This document shows positions 1-11,400 of a stretch of 64,000 bases of DNA, piece by piece (position 1 is the first letter of the stretch; each line of letters begins with the position of its first letter). Source of the DNA: Phytoseiulus persimilis (lineage: Eukaryota > Arthropoda > Arachnida > Mesostigmata > Phytoseiidae); contig CM075103.1 of NCBI GenBank assembly GCA_037576195.1, positions 1,922,001 to 1,986,000 of the forward strand, in the 5' to 3' direction. The translations under genes and the position numbers were made by a program. A model generated the notes under the pieces. That model did not search any database, was not told the origin of the DNA, and saw nothing but the letters and a program-made list of their open reading frames with translations.

Positions 1-2084
1 TTCGTTCCAGTTCCCGCGGCATCAAGAAGGGTTTTCCGAGAAGCCGTAACGAGGACTCTCGGAAGGTTTTCCCTCGAATCCATCCCTGAACTCCCTCCCT
101 GGCGCAGGAGGTCATTTCGAGTCAGTGTGGTTGGCGTTGAATTCAAAACCGAGCCGGGAACAGCTTGAACTTTTGAACAAGTGGACAAAGGAAATGCGCC
201 TGTCTCTCGCTGTGAGAGCAAGTTTTCAGTTGACCGTGTATTTGCTCAATTTTCTGACCAAACAAGGAGGCCGGTCTCGAGGGACTGGCGGCTGTTTGAA
301 GAAGACGAAGAGAGGACGTGATCGGGCGACAAACCGCGTTGATGTTGCTCCAACTTTGGGACTAGTCTGTCCTGCTTCACAGCAGCAGGAGGAGCGAGTG
401 ACCTGCCTCGCGTACGCTGTCAAGTTTCGGGCGCCGGAGTCAGTCGGTCGTCTGGGGAGCTGTCAACCATGAATGTTGCGTCCCGATTCATCCAGCTTGG
501 GACGGTAATTTGTTGGTTGCCATGAGTGGTACTGTACAATGATCAAAGCAGACATCGGATGGTTACGTCCGAGGTTTCGAGGATGGTAATGCTGCAGATA
601 TTTCTCCTGGCTCAAGTTCGCCGGACTCCTCTATAGGCTCCTTCCCCGGGAGAGTATTATTGATTGGGTATCAAATTTTCTGACGAAGAGAAAAAATATT
701 TCGGAACTCGTTGGAGTCGAGGAGGCCTCACGTTCACCCTGGAAAATGATCGGGTCAAATCCTGATGGCTCCGAATTAAACACCTTGGAAAACTTCAGCG
801 AAAAGCTCATCTGGCCGTAACGAGCTGTGCGCTCCTCCTCGATGAAACCAAGAATCTTGCCATTCACTAGTCCACCCATCAGGAGTGACCCATTCCTGAC
901 AAGGCACATGAGCGGGGACGCATCTTGCATCAAGAGCGAATTGGCCGCCATTCTCTGTGGTGCAAGCCACGACGTCATGATGGGGTGAAGAAACAAGAAC
1001 TTTCAGAATCGAGAGAGGAAGCAAAAGCGCTCGTTGACGAAATATTCTCGCGGCAAAGATCGTGACAGCTTCGTCCGAAACACAGCACCTCTCTCCTGCG
1101 ATTCACTCTCCGCGAGGGATCGGAGCCCGCTCATGGGAACCGTGTGTCGTCCTTAGCGATACCAGCTACCAGCGATAGGACGCACGCGATTGCGGTATTC
1201 ACGGAACTCGAGATTCTCTGATATTGTAGGATTGTGAATGATTTCGCCTCATGAGGCTCCAGCCCTAGGTATGATTCATTGTTCCAGCCGCCGCTGGACA
1301 GCGCCCCGGCCATCTCAGAGAAGATGGTGCGAGGGCGGAATTGAAAAGGAGAATTGGAAGTTGTTGATAGAGAGAAAGAACAGAGAGAGACCATGCTTTA
1401 GGACGAGCAACGGACCGGTCGCCCGAGCGATACATGGTCGGAGTTTCGTAGTGCATAAATAAAGTACGGCTGAGACGACCCGAATCCCATTACTACAATA
1501 TGAATGACTCCAGCTCGGAGTCACGGAGGCGGTACCACACGAGGTGAGCACAAGCGAGAATACATCCATGAGATTTCATGAACGATTCCTACGGAAGCTA
1601 AGCTCCTTTCCGAACGGGGTAGCATTGCTTCTTTGCAGAGCAAGCGGCGGTGCATCGACGTCGCCCGCGAATTTCACCACTCGCATGCGGTCGCCGATGT
1701 TCCGATTCTGGAACCCCTGCTGTGCTTGGATCAAACATTCAAGTCGGTAGGACCGAGACTCGAATCAGTTGTCGACGAGTTTCAGAATATCTGATTTGCA
1801 AAGTATAGAATCGACGTCGAGCACGACGGATTCCGGTTTGCGTACAGAGTCCCACCTGGAGCGAGCTTCACACCACCTGGGTTTTCCCCTAAACGGATTT
1901 CTCGACAGTAACCACCAGCCCCAGAGCCCCCGAGAAGAAAATAGAGTCCGATACCACAGCGAACCATGAGTTTGGCTAGGTTAAGAACTCGGCATGGATG
2001 GGTTGGAATCCCCGAAGCGATGAACTCCACGTCTCGTATAGGGCTCGGAGGGGATCGAAAGAGCCTGCCGGGAGACAATAGAGG
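1..2084. other. No gene recognised
   Basis: There are open frames on both strands but none with a recognisable domain. One possible short start exon is at 1501-1545: ATG, Ser/Arg-rich MNDSSSESRRRYHTR, then GTGAGC. A Ser/Thr-rich frame follows a TTTCAG acceptor near 1790. Both are too short to support alone. Confidence 0.3.
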
Positions 2085-2412
2085 GCATCGGCCCCACCAA
2101 GAAAGAAAGATTTTTGAAAACTTAAACTGTTCATATCCCGAGAACCAGTGGAACTACAGCGCCGATAAGAACCGTTGTGGAGCACTTCTCAAGGACCATC
2201 GAACGTCGTAGGCAGCGACTCCCGGAAACCTCTTTTCCAGTTGAGGAGAATTGAAAACTCGTTGGTTCACCCGGGAGGAGGAGGCTTACTACTTCCTCAG
2301 ATATCGCTCAAAGTACTCCCCTCCATCATCTACTCGCAGGGCAAGTTTCATCCCAATGCGAGTTTGGGGGGCCGAGATATCAACAGTTGAACATCGGCGG
2401 TGAAGCGGGTTT
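2085..2412 (+). repeat. Left outer arm of a long inverted repeat
   Basis: Its reverse complement matches 2690-3014 over the whole length, with scattered substitutions and small indels. Clear anchor blocks are CGGAAACCTCTTTTCCAG, AGGACCATCGAACGTCG, AGATATCGCTCAAAGTACTC and ATATCAACAGTTGAACATCGG. In the sense that is open in the right arm, this arm has adjacent TAG and TAA stops, so it is the more degraded copy if the repeat derives from a coding sequence. Confidence 0.9.
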
Positions 2413-2416
2413 CCCC

Positions 2417-2469
2417 CAGATCGATCCCGGAATCACCCCACCCAGACTCGGAAAAGTATGCTCAGATTG
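2417..2469 (+). repeat. Left inner arm nested inside the long inverted repeat
   Basis: It pairs with 2557-2609: CCCGGAATCACCCC, CCCAGACTCG and AAAGTATGCTCAGATT on this side have reverse complements there. A further shorter, diverged copy of the GGGGTGATT-CGGGA core lies at about 2496-2512. The inner and outer arms share a centre near 2.5-2.55 kb, so one fold would include both. Confidence 0.85.
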
Positions 2470-2556
2470 GTCCCCGACCATCCTTCTGAGGGTCGATCGG
2501 GGTGATTTCGGGACAAATTGGAACACACTTCTCCATGCCTGGAAGGGTTATCCTGG

Positions 2557-2609
2557 GAATCTGAGCATACTTTGACGAGTCTGGGAGGGGTGATTCCGGG
2601 ATAGACCTG
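2557..2609 (-). repeat. Right inner arm nested inside the long inverted repeat
   Basis: It is the partner of 2417-2469 (AATCTGAGCATACTTT, CGAGTCTGGG and GGGTGATTCCGGGATAGA are its anchor blocks). The stretch 2610-2689 between inner and outer right arms has no obvious partner and would bulge out in the fold. Confidence 0.85.
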
Positions 2610-2689
2610 ACCATGATTTCGAGATAGATGACATGATTCGATGACTTCTATCCATCTTTAGGCTGGGTTTCGAGCGAGTTCTGCGAAAA

Positions 2690-3014
2690 AAACACTTCAT
2701 CACCGATGTTCAACTGTTGATATGTCGGCCTCGCAACCTCGCATCGGGATGAAACTTGCCCTGCGTGTAGACGATGAAGAGGAGTACTTTGAGCGATATC
2801 TGAGAAAGTGGTCAGCCTTCTCCTTCCGGGTGAAACAACGAGTTTTCAATTTTCCTCAACTGGAAAAGAGGTTTCCGGGACCCGCTGCCTCCGACGTTCG
2901 ATGGTCCTTGAAAAAAGCTCCGCAACGGTTTTTTTCATCGGCGCCGCAGCTCCACTGGTTCTCGAGAAATGAACATTTTAGGTTTTCAAAAATTGATTTT
3001 TTCTTGTGGGGCGC
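2690..3014 (-). repeat. Right outer arm of a long inverted repeat
   Basis: It is the reverse-complement partner of 2085-2412, with about 277 bases between the arms. On the plus strand the arm is open over 2722-3048 (109 codons with stop) and contains an acidic segment DDEEEYFERYLRKW. I do not recognise the peptide, and it has no splice or promoter context, so I do not call it a gene. The pair could be a fold-back element, an inverted duplication, or the source of a long hairpin RNA. Confidence 0.9.
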
Positions 3015-3463
3015 TTACCTCCGCAGGCCCTCCGAGAGCTACCGGTGAATATCCTCGGCGAGAGTGGTCGTAGCCGGCAAACGACGATGTGGATCCAGCA
3101 GAGGTTGTGGTACCACTGATGTTGTAGCCTGTTCTTTCGTAAAATTGTGTTTCTGCGTCCAGATGATATTTCAGCGCGGGAAGGCAGAGCGAGAGGCTTG
3201 TCTCTTTTTTGGCTTTTCTGCCGTCGAGTGGCCCGGCCCCCTGACCGACGAATGGCACGGCTAGCATACGGATGAACGCAAAGGCGGAGGGATGGACTGA
3301 CTACACGTACGGAGGAGTCCAATGTATCTGATCAATCTCAGTTTGGCCTTCTCCGTCCCAGCAGATCAACTAAGAGCATTCTTCTGTTGGTTGGCACTGT
3401 TGTAAACTGCCTTGTCGTAAAACACAATCAAAGAAGACACTTTTCTCCTCCTGTTCGAATCGG

Positions 3464-3502
3464 ACAACAACAACAACAACAACAACAAAAACAACAACAA
3501 CG
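3464..3502 (+). repeat. (CAA)n microsatellite
   Basis: It is a run of CAA triplets broken once by AAAA. No convincing coding frame spans it. Confidence 0.9.
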
Positions 3503-3927
3503 ATAGCGGAGATGTCACCCACTGAAATAGGGCCGGGTATCAAACGGCCAAGCAAAGCATCGGCGCCGCTCCTGCAAGCCGCGTCCGTAGCTCCTGCACC
3601 GCTCCGGTTGCAGGATGGCAGGCTGGCTGATGTGTCTGACGAGCTGAGCAGCAACACAGGCACCGGCGGCGACAGCAGCGTTGGCAACTGCAGGCGGGAA
3701 GGAACCTGAAGGAGACCAGACACTCATGCCCGCAAACACAGGCCCTGCACCGATCAATTACAGCTGGACGCCAGAAGGCAAGCACCTGCTGAATCGGCAG
3801 ATCCGAAGAAAACGATCATCAGGCTTGTCATTAAGATTCCACGCCGTTCCCCCCTCCCTCTGACGTCGCCACCACTGCGGTCGCTCTTGTCAACACTTTG
3901 ATGGAACACTGCTCACCCTCGGAACAG

Positions 3928-4037
3928 AAATGCCGGAAACTCCCGGTCCGCCGGATCACCAGATGAAAAATACTGCCGGCTTCGTGTCCGACCCGTTCGG
4001 ACTCTACCAGCGAAAATTCGAATCCAAGACTAGAATG
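3928..4037 (+). CDS. Candidate internal exon, unknown product
   Basis: An acceptor (CCCTCGGAACAG) is followed by two bases and 36 open codons, then a GTGAGA donor directly after the codon ATG. The peptide includes MPETPGPPDHQMKN and FVSDPFGLYQRKFESKTRM, and I do not recognise it. It would be phase 1 in and phase 0 out. The antisense frame is also open here, so this rests on splice signals and composition only. It could be chance. Confidence 0.22.
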
Positions 4038-5488
4038 GTGAGAACTGTTCTCGGAGGAGATGATATGCAGACGATGCTGTTCGCCAGTGGCACCGCTCCC
4101 CGACAGGACGACCGGTCGATTGTTGGTAGGTCGCCCGCCCAGCGGGTCAATAAGTACGTCCGGCACAATTCTTTCTCACCGATCTTTCAAACTGCATCAC
4201 GATGAGCGTACGACCCTCCTCACTCGCTGGTCTGCTCCTTCCGACCATCTGCGAAAACGCCCCCGAAGTACGGGGAAGAATGTCCCTAACACGATTCCGG
4301 TCATTTGGGCCGACAATGGAGACTTCGTCGAATAAATTTCAAAACACGGATCGGTTCTATTTCCGAGTATGGACAAAGAGGATCTAGCAAGAAACCTCTC
4401 AGCTTCGGGAAGTTTCTGGAGAAAATCCCTGGAGGAGCCTTCCGAATCGGGAGAGGGGGGGGGGAATTAATGATTCCTGGACAGAAAGTGTCTTCGACGT
4501 CCTGCAGCAACGCGTTACAAACAACCGAGGCGGAAGTGGACGATAGCGACAACGATGGAGAAAGCCGAGGCTGGAAGAAATCTGATGTGGACGGCCCCGA
4601 GCTATTTCGTCTCTTTCGCGCTGATGGTGGAGAAAGATACAACTCAGAAAGGGAGTACTTTGTTTTCCATCTTCGGGGATCAAAAGCTCGTTTATGACTC
4701 GGCGGCGAACACCGACGAACCAGAGGAGGGAAACGTGGCCAGCCGGTCGCCCGGCCGAGTGTCCTCGGTGGGTTACAGGGGAAAATGGAGAAACGGTCGG
4801 GAGGGCGACGGGGAATATGAAGTGCTCTCTCAACTCCCTCTTCACTCGGACGCTCCAGATTCTCTTACGCGTCGGCCATCGTGTTTCTATGGTACACTTG
4901 TCGGTCACGCGTAGAAGACGAGCGAGCCCTTGTCCGAGAAAGTTGCAAACATGCAGACAGGCGGTCTCCCGGACGTTCATACGAACGGCCGAGTAACGAG
5001 TTTGTCGAAGGCTATTTGAGAACGCGCATGTTTGGTGTAAATCGATGCTAACGACAGCTGGTGCGAACTACACGCTCCGCGATGCATTCTCTGAGGCCTC
5101 TGGTGATGGATGAATTTTCGAAACAATTCATCGCTGCAGCGCCGCCGCTCCAAACCGATATCCGGCGCTCAGGGCAGAATCCGAACTGAAACTGATCTTG
5201 CCTCAGTAATGAACGATAGGGACTCCGAATCCGTTTCAAAGGTCGTCTGACAATTCGTTACGCGCTCAGATCAATTTTTAAGCCCTCAGGATCGTCAGAT
5301 GACGACATTCGTCGCTCGGGCTTGCTGTCCCGAGCACGAAAATGATCTGAAATTCCCATGCCCAACAAGCTTGACGATGAAAAATGAAGATGTCGCCCCG
5401 AACTGCAATTAGCGAAGCTGAGATCGATGAGGAATCGAGGGAGCCTGGTGACGATTGAGAAGGACTAGAAACCTGAAAGCTTCCTGCC

Positions 5489-5668
5489 ATGACTCATCTC
5501 GTCAGCATAGGGGCGGGGCTATCGATAGTTGTCCTTCTAGCAGCTATATTCTTGGCCTCTTCGAGTCTCGAGCTCGAACATTCCAGGTTGGTCATCTATG
5601 ATCCAGTTCGGCCTCCGCGCACATCAGTCTCCGACGCACGATCCTGCACACATACGTACGTCCTCTAA
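5489..5668 (+). CDS. Small ORF or first exon with a signal peptide
   Basis: ATG in the context CTGCCATGA opens 59 codons. Residues 1-27 form a classic secretory signal: short N-region MTHLVSIGAG, hydrophobic LSIVVLLAAIFLA, then SSSLELEHS. The frame may stop at 5666-5668 or be spliced at CATTCCAG/GTTGGT near 5583 (phase 2) or at GTACGT near 5655. If spliced, it would start a secreted or membrane protein. I could not place the next exon: the nearest downstream candidate at 6119 is in phase 0 and does not match. No homology recognised. Confidence 0.3.
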   Translation: MTHLVSIGAGLSIVVLLAAIFLASSSLELEHSRLVIYDPVRPPRTSVSDARSCTHTYVL

Positions 5669-6118
5669 AACGGACGGACAGCACGTCACGGAAAAAGGCG
5701 GCTCACCTGATACCATAGGCGTCAATCGAACTGTTCTAACCACGGACTACCGCTAGAAGATGGGGCGTGCCTCCAGATCGGGGCCCGGATTCCCGAAAGA
5801 ACAGCCCGTCTCACTTGTGTTATGGAACGATTTTTCAGAGCAGGAATCGTTTTCTCTTCTCGTCGATTCCAAGTCACACTTGAGCAGAGCACTCGAACCG
5901 GATAACAAAGACAAACCCATTGAATGGCGATGTGAGCGGAGCGGGTGACTTGTACGGGTGGTGAAATGAGTCTTCGAGGTCGTGATCGTGCCCATGGTTC
6001 TCTATGTCTCAACCTCCATTTCATGGCAGTCGCTCTAAGTTTCAAGGCGAGCAATGGCGAATAGGAACCGCTCTACGCAGCGAGGTCAGTGTCATTGGTG
6101 TGCATCTCTCCGCGGCAG

Positions 6119-6280
6119 CATGATCATCGCTGGAGTCAATCCTCCCACAAGACAGCCCCACTTGTGCTGGAGGATTTCACACATCCGAGTGATGAGAGCA
6201 GCAGGGATGATTCGTGCCTTGTGGACTCAGAGTTGAGTGGAGGCGGGGAGGATTTTACTCATCTGAACGTTCACACCTGA
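6119..6280 (+). CDS. Candidate terminal exon, acidic, unknown product
   Basis: The acceptor GCATCTCTCCGCGGCAG is followed in phase 0 by 53 codons and TGA. The peptide is acidic and Ser-rich and contains the motif EDFTH twice (EDFTHPSDESSRDD and GGGEDFTHLNVHT), with matching but not identical DNA at the two sites. I do not recognise it. The repeated motif makes coding somewhat more likely than for neighbouring frames, but there is no independent support. Confidence 0.28.
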   Translation, partial: HDHRWSQSSHKTAPLVLEDFTHPSDESSRDDSCLVDSELSGGGEDFTHLNVHT

Positions 6281-6343
6281 TCAGTATGATCGCTCACGAC
6301 CTCTGTGTTTTACCGGGAAATCAACGATTGAGAGAACGCAGCC

Positions 6344-6419
6344 ATGAATGCATCGTCGACAAACCGTCGAAATTCGCGTTTGTCCATTCTCCCGAGTGAA
6401 GCAACGTTCGACGGAGAAG
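6344..6419 (+). CDS. Candidate first coding exon, unknown product
   Basis: ATG in the context GCAGCCATGA is followed by 25 codons (MNASSTNRRNSRLSILPSEA, then TFDGE) and a donor GAAG/GTAAAT in phase 1. Ser/Thr/Arg-rich N-termini like this are common in cytoplasmic proteins. A purine-rich stretch follows inside the putative intron. A continuation is possible after TTATGCAG near 6502 or after TTCCAAG near 6512, both in compatible phase, but neither gives a recognisable domain. Confidence 0.22.
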
Positions 6420-7018
6420 GTAAATCGCGAGGGGGGAGGAGGGGGAGAGGGGAAGGGGTGGGTGGCCTATGTCCTTCCCGGTGAGCCACCCTACATTATG
6501 CAGTTTGTTCCAAGTCGATCCGATCAATACCAGAGGAGCCTATGAATTCCTTCTCGGGGAAAGCCACGGTGAATTTGATGTAGCTTCCATGAGATGGTAC
6601 CATACTCTCATATATTCGAAGCCCTCTGCGAGTCCTGTTTACTGCACCATACGCGATCGATGAAGGTGGAGAAGCGATATCGCCGTATATTTCCCAGTGA
6701 GAACCGGCGAGAACGTTCTAGAACAGCCTCAATCAGACTGAACCTGATTGCATTGGGTGAAAGAGTAGCCTTCGTAGCTGAACCTCCTCCGAAAGCGCTG
6801 GAGACCTGCGGAATCTTGAGAATATTGTTATACCTTCACACTGCTTTTCCAGTTCTGCATCGCGAGTTTTGTGTGCTGGGGTATCCTGGGCCGCAGATCT
6901 TGAACCGTTGTTTGCACAGCCATAACAGTCGACAAGCCGGATTTCCTTGCGCTCAGAACCGGGACGTGTCCCGTGACGTCTCTTCTCCTATTATGGGTCC
7001 TTGGCCGTACCTGCCCAG

Positions 7019-7216
7019 GATTCAGCTCCGGCTGAAGAACATGTACGACCAAACCTAACGCGTGAGAAGGAAAAAGATGCAAGCAGAACTAGAGAAAGGT
7101 TCAGCAACAGAATCCTGGAGGTGCTCGAAAGGATCCAACACGATCCCGAGGAACGCGTCCGATTTTTGTTGCTGATTTCACGGCGGCTTGGGGAAGTCAA
7201 TCACCTCGCCGAATGA
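7019..7216 (+). CDS. Candidate terminal exon, charged helical peptide, unknown product
   Basis: The acceptor GGCCGTACCTGCCCAG is followed in phase 0 by 65 codons and TGA. The peptide is highly charged and likely helical (LTREKEKDASRTRERFSNRI, then LEVLERIQHDPEERVRFLLL). It resembles generic C-terminal helices; a BESS-type motif was considered but the fit is poor. It could belong with the candidate exon at 6344, but I cannot connect them. Confidence 0.28.
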   Translation, partial: DSAPAEEHVRPNLTREKEKDASRTRERFSNRILEVLERIQHDPEERVRFLLLISRRLGEVNHLAE

Positions 7217-8094
7217 TGTTTTCTGTTCGAGTAGCTCAAGATCGTACCGATCCCTGGGCCAGCAGTCCGCTCTCATGAGAAGCTCTCGCCAAAGTCGAAT
7301 ATGCATTGTTGGAAACGAATCGCAGGGCCGAGCGTCGCTCCGGCTCCTCATCGCTTGTAACGTTGCGTCTCGACTCGTTCTGTTTATAGTCTCGTGGGAA
7401 ACTCGATCCGTTGCGACAACTTCGCATCTAAGTCATCTACCATCTATGAAATTCCAGACAGATCTGGAGCGACAGTCATCTGGGTGAGATGCCGCAGGTG
7501 AACCCCCAACTCGGCGATCGGAACGGTTATTCCCAATCAGGACAAGAAGTTTGATTCGCGATCGAACACACCTTCCTGCCGCCTTGCATCCGACAGGCAC
7601 GACTCCACGGGCTGGACTGCCTCCCACCACTCTACGTAGTTTACTCGCATTCAGGCGTCGTGAACGGTTAATATCCGTACCGGGGACGAAGAGAGGCACC
7701 GGAAACAGAATCACCTGTCTCTCGAGCGAGACGGCGAATCTCAGTTAGTTAGTACGCTCGTTAGTGAGAGCGCCGTGAGCACAAAGAGTTCGTAGAGCAC
7801 TTTCAGTGAGCATAGCGACAACAGCTCAAGTCCGCGGTGTGAGACGCGTCCGGTTCCGAGTTTGCTCAGACACAACTCCCTGCAAAGTATTCACAGTGAC
7901 GCACATATTTGTCATTTTGCTTCCACTTTGACGCAGTTGGCCGCGAGCTATTTCGTCTTCAAATGACTTCAGCACTGCCGAACCGGAGTGGACGGTCCGC
8001 GTTTCAGAGTTTCTCCTCTCAATTCTCCGAGCGAGCTGTTCGCAGCCACTGCTCGAGAGTCGGAAACTTGTGAATTCCCTCCTCGGAACCAACT

Positions 8095-8112
8095 CCCCCC
8101 CCCCCCCCCCCC
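8095..8112 (+). repeat. C homopolymer (18 nt)
   Basis: It is an uninterrupted C run, and its length is likely to be unreliable in any assembly. Confidence 0.9.
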
Positions 8113-8400
8113 TCGGCGGGTTGTCACTAACGGGAAGCAAGAGACACGAGCGATCCCGCACCGCACTCCTTCGGTGGCTCCGCTAAGAATTGCGATATTC
8201 GCGGCCAAAGATCACCGAAGGATCCGAGGCCTGCATGTTGCTCGTGGGCCTGTTTGCAAGACGGAGCATTTCAGAGGAGGGAACGCCTGAGAATTAAGGA
8301 ATGTCGAGTGCGCCGGATGTGCCCTCAGATTCCGACCGGTCCCACCCCTCCCCCCACATATTTCAAACTGATTTCTGGTGGGTTCTCTGAATGCACCATT

Positions 8401-8426
8401 CGTCGTCGTCGACGTCGTCGCCGTCG
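8401..8426 (+). repeat. (CGT)n trinucleotide tract
   Basis: Imperfect CGT/CGA triplets. The frame encoding poly-Arg is not supported as a gene. Confidence 0.75.
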
Positions 8427-11400
8427 AATAGCGACGAGAGACTCTTCGCTCGGCTTTTGCGCGCTTCGCCAAAAAGAAGAACCGAGAGTCGCGTACATGT
8501 CAATAGCACGCCGCGGCGTTCTTTTCTGCTCTGCTCTCTTTTCTCCTATTTCATTTTATAGTCCCACCCGCATTCCACATCCTGTGTGGACATTGACTGA
8601 GCGGAGACTGTCGCCATTCAGGTGGCGGAATTGAAAATTTCGAACGCCGTACGTCGAATGGGGCCGACTGGTTTCCTCCACTGCAGCTGTTGAGGTGGTT
8701 TCTGCCCGCTTCCCCATCCGCGTCGCCCACTTCTGCTCGTTGGCGGCGATCGCGAGACGAAAACGGCGCTCAGAATTCATCTTGCGAGATACTCGATTAT
8801 TGCGTTGGCTTCAGATGATCGCGATGCGGTCTGAAAGCGCGACTGCTACCTGACACTGGTTTTCAATTTCTTCCGCGTAACAACGTGAACTCGGGGCAGC
8901 TCGAGGCTCCGCGAGTGGGATTAAAAATTTGCATTCGTACGTTAATGAGTTCCTTTTCCTTTCTCTCGTCGGCTGTTGCGAGTGCTAGTTGCCGTATGCG
9001 ACGTAATCCCCAGCCTGGACGCCTCCACTAAGGCAGGAAGGAAGGAAGCAAGCGCGCAGAGGAGAGGAGATGGATAATTCAAGCTCCAGAGCCGTTGCAT
9101 TCCCTGTCTCGGGCTCCTCTTGCTTCTTCCCCGAGGGAGGAAAAACAAACAAAAGTCACAAGACGGGAAAATCCGCGACTCCGGAAACAATCCGCGCAGG
9201 TGAATTGTGAAAGGGCAGCCCGCATCAACGGAAAGATCCGAAAATCACGGCTTGATCGCAATCCCGCACGCAAAATGAGACCCGTCAAGTCGACGAACGC
9301 TGTGGATCTCTTTATTTTCCTCGGAGCCTCCACCATGAGAGAACGTCTGGAACTATGCACGAGCGGTCAGCCCCTGCAAAGCGAATGCCACCCGGGGAAG
9401 AGGCAGAGGCCGGATCGTCATCTCGAACAGCATCTCCCTGCGTAGAGGGGTTCTCTTTGGACAGGTCAAGGATGAGGTAGATGTCAACCGTTGAGCTCGC
9501 ACCACAGAAGTGACTAATTAAGAGAGTGTTGGTTACAATCGCAACGAGTTTTGTCCAAAGTCGCCGCAAGGGTGACGTGAACACCGAATGAGGAACGGTC
9601 CCGTGTGTGAACCGTCGCGGTTTTGAGTCTCAGCCACGAGGAGCACATCAAAGCTGTACAGAGCGACCCATCGCTCCCGGTTCCTATGCTGGCTCGCTCT
9701 ATTCGGCAGATGGCGCCGACGAGGAAAAAAACTGATTTCATCTGTTTTCAAAGCATGTCAATGGGCAAACACAAGTGTAAGCTTGTGGATACCAAAAGAG
9801 AGCATACATATAGCGGCACACACAAATTTGACAGAAAGGTCGCAACAACAAAAAATTGCTACATTTTGTCATCGTCAATAATGCGACAGGCTCGGCCGTC
9901 GTCCTTTCACATGCATGAGATGACATCGGATTGTGCCGGCGACATGTTTAGAACAGGCGGGATTCTTTTGCGGAGGCTATTCAGAACAGAATATACTGCC
10001 GAGCTGCGGACACGGAGCAAACTTTTTTTCGGATCAACAAGCTTGGAAAAGCAACGACTTTGGAATGGATGAGGGAGGAAAACCTTCACCATCTCTGCCG
10101 ATCGCGAGTGCTCCACGAGACGAAGACGGAAACTCGAGCTGATGAGGGAATAAATATGTCCGAGGGTTTCGAACTGTTCTTGGAGCGATCGAACAAAGTT
10201 ATCGAGAACGATCTCAGATCAGTGTTCGGATCCATTGTTGGCGGATTCTCTGTCTCCGAGGGCCGACGAGGAAGAGCTCGGCGCCATTCGGATAGAAACC
10301 CAGGGACCGTAGTCCTCAGGTTCGCGTTATCATTACGAGGCGCGGGAAGATTCCGAGATCGGGGTTCCGAGGCAAAGATGTGGGGAGCTCGGGCTCTCGC
10401 TCTAATAAAACGCCCATTCTTTTACGCTTACACAGACAACTTCTCCCAATGGATGGCTTGTCACTTGAAAATCTTGGGATGGAATCGAATTAGTTAAATT
10501 TCGTAAAGCACTTGGGAAAAAGGGAGTCCATCTTCTTATTGGCGTTCGTCCAAGGCGCTGCAGAGAAACTTTGAAGAGTCGCTCAAGATTCGGTCACGGA
10601 AAGTCGCTGCTGACTCCTCAAACGGCCGGACCAAGATTCAAGAGCTGTCCTGTTCCGTACATTCTACCCGTTCCTCTCGAGCGTTACTCGACACGAGTAC
10701 GCTGCAGGAGACTCCGAAGGATTCGGATAAATTCAGAATTCGACACAGTGAAACTGATATCCGGTCTTCCTTTCAGACAGGTTGTGCCCTTGCTAGAGCT
10801 TTCACTCGAATGGAAAAGAGCGCCATCTCGAGCGCGGCGTTCGTTGAAGAATGCTGTCTGGCATTCGGATCGTTCTGAAGTGCAGATCCGAGGAGAGATA
10901 CGCGCGGCCCGTGAGAGTCTATATCGGAACTCGATGAAGTGGAAGGATCTGAGCAGGACACAGACCATTTGATGTCATTTCGCTTTGCGTCATTCCGCTA
11001 GTCTGCTAGTTGCTCCTCCGGGCTTGCTGCGCAGAAGTGAGAGAAAACAAGAAACCGTATCGTTGTTGAGATGTGCTCCGACGAAGCTCTCTGTTCGCCC
11101 TGCAGGAATCGATCAGGAGCCCGATCGAGCGAGCGATGGGCTCTGTTTGAGGCGACGAGGTTCAGATACACGAACATCGACAAAAGCCTCCCGGGAGTCT
11201 CACGAATATTCTCGGTGGCCGCGACGGACAACGACGCAGGCCAAGGAGCATTGAATTCCATTATGAAACTTACCAAGGCTGGAAGTCCGCGACGCAGTCG
11301 AGCCGAGCTCACTAACATACCTTAGATTTCTTCGAACACCTCCCAACTCGAGAGGATGGGCGAGAGGGAGGGCTGCAAACTTGGATGCGTAGGAGCCCTA

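Noticed and set aside
3831-4166. 111-codon minus-strand frame antisense to the exon candidate at 3928
   Set aside because: It looks as protein-like as the plus frame but lacks matching splice sites. It also illustrates why natural-looking peptides alone are weak evidence here.
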